Below, piece by piece: positions 9,131 through 14,958 of a stretch of DNA of 31,866 nt (positions are counted from its first letter, which is position 1; every line of letters begins with the position of its first letter). The notes under the pieces were generated by a model. It made no database searches. It was not told the DNA's origin and saw only the letters and a list, made by a program, of their open reading frames with translations. The stretch lies in assembly GCA_046262415.1 (NCBI GenBank), contig JBHEMU010000137.1, positions 1-31,866 on the forward strand, in the 5' to 3' direction. Both the position numbers and the translations under genes were made by a program. The stretch comes from JACDAS01 sp046262415. Lineage in GTDB: Bacteria > Actinomycetota > Thermoleophilia > Gaiellales > Gaiellaceae.

Positions 9131-9829
9131 CTACTCCTTGGGCACCGCCTCCAGCTTGTACCCGATCCCGTACCGCGTCTGGATGAAGGTGTGGCGCGGC
9201 GAGGGCCGGTCGATCTTGTCGCGCAGCCGCCTCACGAAGACGTCGACCGTGCGGTCGCGGTGGCCCGCGCGGCGTCCCCAGATCTTCTGGAGCAGCTCGT
9301 CGCGCGTCGCCACCCGGCCTCGGTCGAGCGCGAGCGCGTAGAGCAGCTTGAACTCGGTCGGGGTCAGGTCGACGCTCTCTCCCCCGACGTAGGCCTGGAC
9401 CTCACGGGGATCGATCCGGAGCTCCTCGAGCTCGATCGCCTCGCCGCGCGGCGCCTCCTCGACGCGACCGCCCCTCCGGGCCGCAGCGCGGACCCTCGCC
9501 ACCAGCTCCTTCATCGAGAACGGCTTGACCAGGTAGTCGTCAGCGCCGATCTCGAGCGCGTGCACGCGGTCGTGCTCGGTCCCTCGCGCGCTGACGACGA
9601 CGATCGGCGTCCCGATCCCCTCCACGCGCGCGGTCTCGATCAGGTGCCAGCCGTCCAGCTCCGGGAGCATCAGGTCGAGGACGCACACGTCGGCGTGCTC
9701 GAAGCGGAGGCGCGCGAGCCCGACCTCGCCGCGGCCGACCGCCACCGTGTCGAAGCCGGCCGCCTCGAGGTGGTCTGCCATGCCCTGAGCGATCACCTCG
9801 TCGTCCTCGACGATCAGCACCTTGGGCAT
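9131..9829 (-). CDS. OmpR/PhoB-family response regulator (PhoP-like, copy 1)
   Basis: A 232-residue DNA-binding response regulator. The receiver domain has the acidic pocket E8-D9-D10, phospho-acceptor D52 (LDLMLPELDGW), S80 and K102 (VKPF). A winged-helix output domain follows from about residue 135 with LTPTEFKLLYALA, DELLQKIWG, RTVDVFVRRLRDKI and TRYGIGYKL, all typical of PhoB/PhoP. It is head-to-head with a histidine kinase gene only 20 bp away, and a -10 element TATCGT lies 8 nt upstream of its ATG, so the pair probably form one two-component system. Strong similarity to the regulator at 12971-13670 and the phosphate genes between them suggest a role in phosphate control. The exact target genes are inferred. 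Confidence 0.93.
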   Translation of the reverse strand: MPKVLIVEDDEVIAQGMADHLEAAGFDTVAVGRGEVGLARLRFEHADVCVLDLMLPELDGWHLIETARVEGIGTPIVVVSARGTEHDRVHALEIGADDYLVKPFSMKELVARVRAAARRGGRVEEAPRGEAIELEELRIDPREVQAYVGGESVDLTPTEFKLLYALALDRGRVATRDELLQKIWGRRAGHRDRTVDVFVRRLRDKIDRPSPRHTFIQTRYGIGYKLEAVPKE

Positions 9830-9836
9830 GGCGGCC

Positions 9837-9843
9837 TACGATA
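9837..9843. promoter_or_regulatory. Overlapping divergent -10 elements between regulator and kinase
   Basis: On the plus strand TACGAT (9837-9842) stands 7 nt before the kinase GTG at 9850. On the minus strand TATCGT (9843-9838) stands 8 nt before the regulator ATG at 9829. The two hexamers share five base pairs, so one near-symmetric site could serve both directions and give two leaderless transcripts that start about 20 bp apart. Confidence 0.42.
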
Positions 9844-9849
9844 GACAGC

Positions 9850-10830
9850 GTGAAGGCGTGGTTTCGAGGCAGGCGCCGCGAACCGCGGGCACGCCCGGTG
9901 GGTGAGGAGCCGGTCGACGCCAGGCGCGGCAGGATCCTGATCGAGGAGAGCCGCGAGATCGTCGTGGTCGTCGACGAGCGCCGGCGGGTCCTGGCGGCCA
10001 GCCGCCGGGCGCGGGCGTCCGTCGAGGGCCTAGTGGAGGGTGCGCCGCTCCCCGAGCAACTGCCACCCCACGGCGATCGCGAGCCGCTCGAAATCCCCTA
10101 CGAGGTCGGCGGGCGGCGCGAGACGCTCGTCTACCTCGGCCGCGCCGGGGACCTCGCCGCCTACGAGGAGCTGCGCGCCGGCTTCACCGCGGCGGTCTCG
10201 CACGAGCTGCGCACCCCGCTCGCGCGGCTGCTGGCACTCCTCGAGACGGCGCTCCTGCCGGGCTCGAGCCCGGCGGAGCTGATCGAGCGAGCCCGCTCGG
10301 AGGCGGTCCAGATGGGCGAGCTCATCGACGACGTCCTGTTCCTGAGCGAGCTGGAGGGGGGCCGCGAGGTCGTCTCCCTGGGCTCGACCCGCGCGCTGCC
10401 GGTGCTCGAGCACGTGCTCGACGAGGTGCGCGAGCGGGCCGAGCGGGCCGGAGTCACCCTCCGGCTGGTCTGCCCCGCATCGTTCGAGTTGCCGCTCCGG
10501 CACCGGATGCTCGAGATCGTGGCCAAGAACCTGGCCGAGAACTCGATCCGCTACGCGGGTCCCGGGACGACGTTCACCCTGACCGGGCGTGAGGACGGAG
10601 CACCCGCGCTCGAGGCCTCGGACGACGGGGCAGGCGTGAGGGAAGAGGAGCTGCCGCGGCTCTTCGAGCGCTTCTACCGCGCCGACGCCGCGCGTGCCTC
10701 GCGCGGGACCGGGCTCGGCCTCGCCATCGTCAAGCACGTCGTCAGCTCGGCCGGCGGGTCCGTCGAGGCTCTCGCCCCGCCCCGGGGGGGGCTGACGATC
10801 CGGTGCGCGTTCCCCGCCTCGCGGAGGTGA
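9850..10830 (+). CDS. Soluble PhoR-like sensor histidine kinase
   Basis: A 326-residue kinase with no transmembrane segment. Residues 28-105 form a small degenerate PAS-like region (REIVVVVDERRRVLAASRRA). HisKA follows, with the phospho-acceptor H118 in FTAAVSHELRTPLARLL, and then a HATPase domain with an N-box (EIVAKNLAENSIRYA), G1 (DDGAGV), F-box (LFERFYR) and G2 (GTGLGLAI). This short soluble layout resembles the actinobacterial kinases paired with phosphate regulators, which sense through PhoU/Pst rather than directly. The GTG start lies 7 nt after TACGAT. It is divergent from its likely partner regulator. A second regulator at 12971-13670 has no kinase of its own, so this kinase may serve both; that is an inference. 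Confidence 0.9.
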   Translation: MKAWFRGRRREPRARPVGEEPVDARRGRILIEESREIVVVVDERRRVLAASRRARASVEGLVEGAPLPEQLPPHGDREPLEIPYEVGGRRETLVYLGRAGDLAAYEELRAGFTAAVSHELRTPLARLLALLETALLPGSSPAELIERARSEAVQMGELIDDVLFLSELEGGREVVSLGSTRALPVLEHVLDEVRERAERAGVTLRLVCPASFELPLRHRMLEIVAKNLAENSIRYAGPGTTFTLTGREDGAPALEASDDGAGVREEELPRLFERFYRADAARASRGTGLGLAIVKHVVSSAGGSVEALAPPRGGLTIRCAFPASRR

Positions 10831-10854
10831 GGCGCCGCCGCACGCCCGGCGCTG

Positions 10855-10860
10855 CATAAT
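10855..10860 (+). promoter_or_regulatory. Predicted -10 element of the DUF47-pit transcript
   Basis: CATAAT is the best -10 match in the gap between the kinase and the DUF47 gene. Transcription would begin near 10866-10868, on the first base pairs of the PHO box, leaving a leader of about 30 nt before the GTG at 10897. Confidence 0.4.
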
Positions 10861-10865
10861 CGCGC

Positions 10866-10883
10866 GTTCACCGACCGTTCACC
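10866..10883 (+). promoter_or_regulatory. PHO box: two perfect GTTCACC repeats 11 bp apart
   Basis: GTTCACC occurs at 10866-10872 and again at 10877-10883, a period of exactly 11 bp. This is the direct-repeat unit known for PhoP binding in Streptomyces. The site lies downstream of a CATAAT -10 and just before the DUF47-pit genes, so bound regulator would sit on the transcription start and probably repress. Confidence 0.72.
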
Positions 10884-10896
10884 GGGGGACCACGCC

Positions 10897-11514
10897 GTGC
10901 GACTTCGACTCGTTCCACAGAATCGCGAGTTCTTCACGCTCCTCGCCAGCGCCTCCACGAACGCGGTCGAGATCGCGCGACTGCTGGTGGAGCTCCTCGG
11001 CCGCTTCCCCGAGGGCGCCGAGCTGATCCCGCGCATCAAGGAGAGCGAGCACACCGGCGACCGGTTCACGCACGAGGTCGTCGGGCTGCTGAACCGCACG
11101 TTCGTGACGCCCTTCGACCGCGACGACATCTACCGGCTGGCCGCAGCCATCGACGACATCTGCGACAACGTCGACGAGGCGGCGGACAACCTGGCCTCCT
11201 ACGGCGCCCGCAGCGTCCCGGCGAAGGCGCGAGCCCAGGCCGACGTGATTTTGCGGGCCACCGTCAAGCTCGACGAGGCGGTGCAGCGCCTGGAGGGCTT
11301 CAAGGACTCGAGCGCCGAGCTCGAGGCGCTGCGCGAGCTGGAGGACGAGGGCGACCGACTCGTCCGCGACGGCATCGCCGAGCTCTTCCGGGGGGAGCGA
11401 GACCCGGTCTCGATCATCCGCTGGAAGGACATCCACGAGCGGCTCGAGGAGGCCGTGGACGCCTGCGAGAACGCCGCCGACGTCCTCGAGGCGATCCTCG
11501 TCAAGAACAGATGA
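10897..11514 (+). CDS. DUF47 / PhoU-like Pit accessory protein
   Basis: A 205-residue all-helical protein of the DUF47 (TIGR00153-type, PhoU-related) family, which is usually encoded beside PiT phosphate transporters and thought to modulate them. Recognisable segments are IPRIKESEHTGDRFTHEVV, TPFDRDDIYRLAAAIDDICDNVDEAAD and WKDIHERLEEAVDACENAADVLE, whose acidic clusters are the metal-binding PhoU-type motifs. The chosen start is GTG 10897, 13 nt after the PHO box; no clear Shine-Dalgarno sequence is seen beyond GGGGGA. The pit gene follows after 44 nt on the same strand. Linkage to pit matches the pap-pit arrangement known in Streptomyces. Confidence 0.9.
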   Translation: MRLRLVPQNREFFTLLASASTNAVEIARLLVELLGRFPEGAELIPRIKESEHTGDRFTHEVVGLLNRTFVTPFDRDDIYRLAAAIDDICDNVDEAADNLASYGARSVPAKARAQADVILRATVKLDEAVQRLEGFKDSSAELEALRELEDEGDRLVRDGIAELFRGERDPVSIIRWKDIHERLEEAVDACENAADVLEAILVKNR

Positions 11515-11558
11515 GGTACCGACCGCAGACCGGGAACCCGCCGCAGAGGGCATAAGAC

Positions 11559-12551
11559 ATGGAGGTCGTCCTCCTCTGCGTCGTCATCGTCGTCGCGCTC
11601 GGGTTCGACTTCACGAACGGTTTCCACGACACCGCGAACGCGGTCGCCACCTCGGTCTCCACCCGCGCGCTCTCTCCACGGCTGGCCGTCGCGATCGCCG
11701 CCAGCGCGAACCTGGCCGGCGCGTTCGCCACCACGGCCGTCGCGAAGACAGTGGGGCAGGGGATCATCGACTCCGGGCTCGCGACGACCCACACGATCCT
11801 TGCCGCCCTCGTGGGCGCGATCGCGTGGAACCTGCTCACGTGGTGGTGGGGCCTCCCGTCGAGCTCCTCGCACGCGCTCTTCGGCGGCCTGATCGGTGCC
11901 GCCCTGGCGCAATCGGGGACGAGCGGCGTCGAGTGGCACGGACTCGCGCACAAGGTGGCGATCCCCGCTCTGCTCGCGCCCACGATCGCCTTCGCGGCCG
12001 GCTTCGGGCTCCTGCTCGTCCTCTACTGGGCCTTCGGGACGTGGGTCTCGCCCGGCATCGGCAACCGTGGGTTCCGCCTCGGGCAGCTCGCGTCCGGCAC
12101 CTTCATGGCGTTCACGCACGGCGCGAACGACGCACAGAAGACGATGGGCGTGATCGCGCTCGCGCTCTTCGCACACGGGTCGATCGACGAGTTCCACATC
12201 CCTCTCTGGGTGAAGATCTCTGCCGGCATCGCGATCGCGGCCGGGACCTACTCCGGCGGCTGGCGCATCATGCGCACGCTCGGGCAGCGCCTCTACAAGA
12301 TGGAGCCCGCCGCAGGCTTCGCCGCGCAGACCTCGGCGAGCATCACGATCTTCCTCGCGACCCGGCTCGGCTACCCGCTCTCGACGACGCACACGATCTC
12401 GGGGGCCGTGCTCGGCGCAGGCGCGACGCGGCGGCTGTCGGCCGTCCGCTGGGGCATCGCGGGGAACATCGTCACCGCCTGGATCCTGACGATCCCGGCC
12501 GCCGGAATCGTCGCCGCCGCGGTCTACTGGCCCGTCGTCTGGATCTTCTGA
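11559..12551 (+). CDS. pit: Low-affinity inorganic phosphate transporter, PiT family
   Basis: A 330-residue integral membrane protein of the PiT family, which imports metal-phosphate complexes coupled to protons. The two duplicated family signatures are present: GFDFTNGFHDTANAVATSV near the N-terminus and FMAFTHGANDAQKTMG in the middle. About nine to ten hydrophobic segments can be counted, and GLPSSSSHALFGGLIGA and GYPLSTTHTISGAVLGAG form the matching half-repeats. The ATG start has AGAGGG 8 nt upstream. It follows the DUF47 gene in the same direction behind a PHO box, and a Nudix gene begins 6 nt after its stop. Phosphate is the expected substrate, and arsenate can enter by the same route. 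Confidence 0.95.
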   Translation: MEVVLLCVVIVVALGFDFTNGFHDTANAVATSVSTRALSPRLAVAIAASANLAGAFATTAVAKTVGQGIIDSGLATTHTILAALVGAIAWNLLTWWWGLPSSSSHALFGGLIGAALAQSGTSGVEWHGLAHKVAIPALLAPTIAFAAGFGLLLVLYWAFGTWVSPGIGNRGFRLGQLASGTFMAFTHGANDAQKTMGVIALALFAHGSIDEFHIPLWVKISAGIAIAAGTYSGGWRIMRTLGQRLYKMEPAAGFAAQTSASITIFLATRLGYPLSTTHTISGAVLGAGATRRLSAVRWGIAGNIVTAWILTIPAAGIVAAAVYWPVVWIF

Positions 12552-12557
12552 CGCGCC

Positions 12558-12974
12558 GTGCGTGAGGACGACGTGAGCGCGCCGCCCGTCCGCGCCGCCG
12601 GCGGGATCCTCTCGCGGCGCACGGAGACGGGCCTCGAGGTGCTCGTCGTCCACCGGCCGCGCTACGACGACTGGGGGTTCCCGAAGGGGAAGTGCCTCGC
12701 CCACGAGAGCGACGAGGCGTGCGCGCTTCGAGAGGTCGATGAGGAGACGGGCTTCCGCTGCCGCCTCGGGCAGGACGTCGGCGCGACGTCCTACGTCGAC
12801 TCGCGCGGTCGCCCGAAGGAGGTCCGCTACTGGACGATGGAGGCGCTGGCCGGCTCCTTCAGGCCGGGCGACGAGGTGGACGAGATCCGCTGGCTCGGCC
12901 TCGTCCAGGCGATCGCCCTGCTCACCTACGAGCGCGACCGGCTCCTGCTCATGGACGCCGCGTCCCGACTCTAG
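12558..12974 (+). CDS. Nudix hydrolase (MutT / Ap4A-hydrolase-like)
   Basis: A 138-residue Nudix-fold hydrolase that cleaves nucleoside diphosphates linked to another moiety. The Nudix box is intact: G44-x5-E50-x7-R58-E59-x2-E62-E63-x-G65, within GKCLAHESDEACALREVDEE. The preceding WGFPKGK resembles the Ap4A hydrolase and MutT1 branch, so a diadenosine polyphosphate or oxidised nucleotide is a reasonable guess. Position directly behind pit suggests co-transcription with phosphate uptake. The GTG at 12558 is 6 nt after the pit stop, and a second in-frame GTG lies at 12573. Its TAG stop overlaps the stop of the convergent regulator gene in the palindrome CTAG. Confidence 0.9.
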   Translation: MREDDVSAPPVRAAGGILSRRTETGLEVLVVHRPRYDDWGFPKGKCLAHESDEACALREVDEETGFRCRLGQDVGATSYVDSRGRPKEVRYWTMEALAGSFRPGDEVDEIRWLGLVQAIALLTYERDRLLLMDAASRL

Positions 12975-13670
12975 CGCTTCGGCACGGGGTCGAAGCGGTA
13001 CCCGACGCCGCGCCGGGTGTGGATGAACTCGTGCTCCGACGCGCGCCGGTCGATCTTGCCGCGGAGCCGGCGCACGAAGACGTCGACCGTACGGTCGCGG
13101 TAGCGCTGCCGGCGACCCCAGATCCGCTGCATCAGCTCCTCGCGTGTGACCACACGCCCACGCTCGAGCGCGAGCGCGTACAGGAGGCGGAACTCCATCG
13201 GCGTCAGCTCCGCGCTCGTGCCGCCGACATAAGCCTGCACGTGACCCGGGTCGAGCACGAGCTCCTCGAGCTCGATCCTGTCGCCGCGCGCGGCGACCTG
13301 AGGGCGCATCCCGCGCCGCGCGCACGCCCTGACGCGCGCAACCAGCTCCTTCATCGCGAAGGGCTTCACCAGGTAGTCGTCGGCGCCGAGCTCGAGTGTC
13401 CGGATGCGGTCCTCCTCGGTCCCGCGCGCGCTGATGACGATGATCGGCGTCCCGATCCCCTCCTCCCGCGCGGTCTCGATCAGCCGCCAGCCGTCGAGCC
13501 CGGGCAGCATCAGGTCGAGCACGCAGACGTCGGGGTGCTCGTAGCGCAGGCGGGCCAGCCCCATGTCCCCCTTGGTCACCCAGAGGGGGTCGAAGCCGGC
13601 GACGACGAGGTGGTCGGCGATCCCGCCCGCGATCACGTCGTCGTCCTCGACGATCAGAACCCCGCCCCAT
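12971..13670 (-). CDS. OmpR/PhoB-family response regulator (PhoP-like, copy 2), apparent 5' frameshift
   Basis: Very similar to the regulator at 9131-9829, with a receiver domain (LDLMLPGLDGW, SARGTEED, VKPF), a winged helix (LTPMEFRLLYALA, RTVDVFVRRLRGKI) and the ending GVGYRFDPVPKR. The open frame offers only GTG 13636 as a start, which would delete the first beta strand and the acidic pocket. Upstream codons still encode VLIVEDDD without a start codon. An ATG at 13670 lies one base out of frame: removing one C from the plus-strand runs 13660-13663 or 13665-13668 gives MG(R/G)VLIVEDDD and places the phospho-acceptor at D52, exactly as in the paralogue. Either the gene is frameshifted or the sequence has an indel error. 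An AAGATT -10-like hexamer lies 6 nt before 13670. No kinase gene is adjacent. Confidence 0.85.
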
Positions 13671-13715
13671 CTACCGAATCTTCGCTGCGGGCCTCAGTCC
13701 CGAGGGTTCACGGCC

Positions 13716-13744
13716 GGTGCGAAGGTGGTGAACAGGTGGTGTCG
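13716..13744 (-). promoter_or_regulatory. PHO-box-like triple 11-bp repeat, oriented towards the second regulator
   Basis: On the plus strand GGTGCGA, GGTGAAC and GGTGTCG occur at 13716, 13727 and 13738, spaced exactly 11 bp, with AGGT spacers after the first two. Read on the minus strand the middle unit is a perfect GTTCACC and the outer units keep CACC. A separate plus-strand GTTCACG lies at 13706. The site is in the 192-bp divergent gap between the regulator gene and pstS1 and could control both. Confidence 0.5.
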
Positions 13745-13862
13745 GCACGCCGGCGCCCTGCGGCAGCAACCGGTTCGACTCCACCCGTTCTCCAAGTCTC
13801 AGCCCAGGACGAGGAGGAGTCGCCCGACACTCGCCGTGACACCACTCAATGGGAGGAAACGA

Positions 13863-14831
13863 ATGAGACGAACGTTCAGGCACTCGCGCCGCGCCGCCGC
13901 CGCCCTGGTCGCACTCGCCGCGATCGCCGCCTCGGTGACCGCCGCGACGAGCCTTGCCGGCGGGGAGAGGCTGGCGGGACGGATCACCGCCGACGGGTCG
14001 AGCACGGTCGGCCCGTACACGTCCGCGGCCGCCGAGCTGTTCCAGAAGAAGGAGTCCGGCGTGCAGATCACGGTCGGCATCTCCGGCACCGGCGGCGGGT
14101 TCCAGCGCTTCTGCAACGACGAGACGGATCTCTCGAACGCGTCGCGGCCGATGAGGCTCTCGGAGGCCCAGAGGTGCGCCGCCAAGGGCGTCAGGTGGGT
14201 GGCGTTCACGATCGCGAACGACGGCGTCTCGATCGTCGTGAACAAGGACAACACGTGGGTCAAGTCCGCCTGCATGTCGACCGAGCAGCTGAAGCGCATC
14301 TGGCAGCCCGGCTCGAAGATCGACAACTGGAAGGAGATCGACTCCACCTACCCCGACACGAAGCTGAAGCTGTTCGGCCCCGGCACGGACTCCGGCACCT
14401 TCGACTTCTTCACGGCGGCGATCAACGGCAAGGAAAAGGCGAGCCGGTCCGACTACTCGCCGTCCGAGAACGACGACGTGCTGGTGCAGGGCGTCGCCGG
14501 CGAGAAGGGCGGCCTCGGCTACTTCGGCTACTCCTACTACGTCGAGAACCGAGACAGGCTGCGCCTGATCGCCGTCAATGCGGGCAACGGCTGCATCGCC
14601 CCGAACGTGAAGACGATTCAGGCCTACCGCTACAAGCCGCTCTCGCGGCCGCTCTTCATCTACGCGAAGCTCGGCTCGTTCTCGCGGCCCGAGGTGCGGG
14701 CCTTCATCAAGTACGTCCTCGACAACGAGCGGGAGATCGCCAGGCGCTCGAAGTACGTCTCGCTGACCGCCAAGCAGCTCCGGAAGTTCCGCTACCAGTA
14801 CGGGCAGGCGGTCCTGAAGGCCAGGCGCTAG
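13863..14831 (+). CDS. pstS: Phosphate-binding protein PstS (copy 1)
   Basis: A 322-residue periplasmic-type phosphate-binding protein of the Pst ABC importer. It has a long Sec signal: basic MRRTFRHSRR, a hydrophobic Ala/Val stretch to about residue 28 and a likely cleavage near 30. There is no lipobox cysteine, so it may be released or held by other means. The mature part starts with ITADGSSTVGPYT, and other phosphate-binding segments are GISGTGGGFQRFC, LSNASRP and FGPGTDSGTFDFF. ATG 13863 has a very good ribosome site, GGGAGGAA, 6 nt upstream. It is a close paralogue of the next gene, from which it is separated by a strong hairpin, so it may be expressed at a different level from the rest of the operon. 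Confidence 0.95.
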   Translation: MRRTFRHSRRAAAALVALAAIAASVTAATSLAGGERLAGRITADGSSTVGPYTSAAAELFQKKESGVQITVGISGTGGGFQRFCNDETDLSNASRPMRLSEAQRCAAKGVRWVAFTIANDGVSIVVNKDNTWVKSACMSTEQLKRIWQPGSKIDNWKEIDSTYPDTKLKLFGPGTDSGTFDFFTAAINGKEKASRSDYSPSENDDVLVQGVAGEKGGLGYFGYSYYVENRDRLRLIAVNAGNGCIAPNVKTIQAYRYKPLSRPLFIYAKLGSFSRPEVRAFIKYVLDNEREIARRSKYVSLTAKQLRKFRYQYGQAVLKARR

Positions 14832-14845
14832 CCCGGATCGGAGCA

Positions 14846-14886
14846 TGACGCGAGGAGGGGGCGAGATTCGCTCCCTCCTCGCGTCA
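14846..14886 (+). terminator. Strong hairpin between the two pstS genes
   Basis: Fourteen perfect base pairs (14846-14859 with 14873-14886) continue through one G-U pair and four more pairs to a 3-nt GAT loop, a 19-bp stem starting 15 nt after the pstS1 stop. No T-run follows, so it may be a partial terminator, an attenuator or a 3'-end stabiliser that sets the ratio of pstS1 to downstream mRNA. Confidence 0.65.
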
Positions 14887-14892
14887 CTAGAT

Positions 14893-14910
14893 CTTCACCA
14901 CATGTTCACA
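14893..14910 (+). promoter_or_regulatory. PHO box upstream of pstS2
   Basis: CTTCACC (14893-14899) and GTTCACA (14904-14910) repeat with an 11-bp period. A weak -10-like TGTCAT (14911-14916) follows directly, placing the box where a -35 would be, as expected for activation by a PhoP-type regulator. It gives pstS2-pstCAB-phoU-arsC their own promoter downstream of the hairpin. Confidence 0.62.
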
Positions 14911-14922
14911 TGTCATCGACCC

Positions 14923-14958
14923 ATGAGCCGCGCGGGCCGCGAAACGATGCGGGCATGA
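14923..14958 (+). CDS. Possible 11-residue leader ORF before pstS2
   Basis: The frame starting at ATG 14923 reads MSRAGRETMRA and stops at TGA 14956-14958, overlapping the pstS2 ATG as ATGA. The ATG lies 6 nt after the -10-like TGTCAT, so a leaderless mRNA could start here and pass ribosomes to pstS2 by reinitiation. There is no homology to support it. Coincidence is possible. Confidence 0.25.
   Translation: MSRAGRETMRA

Noticed and set aside
10832..10852. GC-rich inverted repeat after the soluble kinase gene as a terminator
   Set aside because: Only about six base pairs with a 9-nt loop and no T-run, unremarkable in DNA of this composition.
11199..13670. 823-codon minus-strand frame beginning at the ATG at 13670
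   Set aside because: It crosses the coding regions of pit, the Nudix gene and the second regulator in the wrong frame and is Arg-rich without domains. Only its ATG is of interest, as the probable original start of the regulator.
13773..13793. GTTCGAC and GTTCTCC before pstS1 as a forward PHO box
   Set aside because: The spacing is 14 bp instead of 11 and both units are imperfect.
14910..14954. Upstream ATG 14910 as the pstS2 start
   Set aside because: It would add 15 residues before the signal peptide, and it lies on the last base of the PHO box with no room for a promoter.
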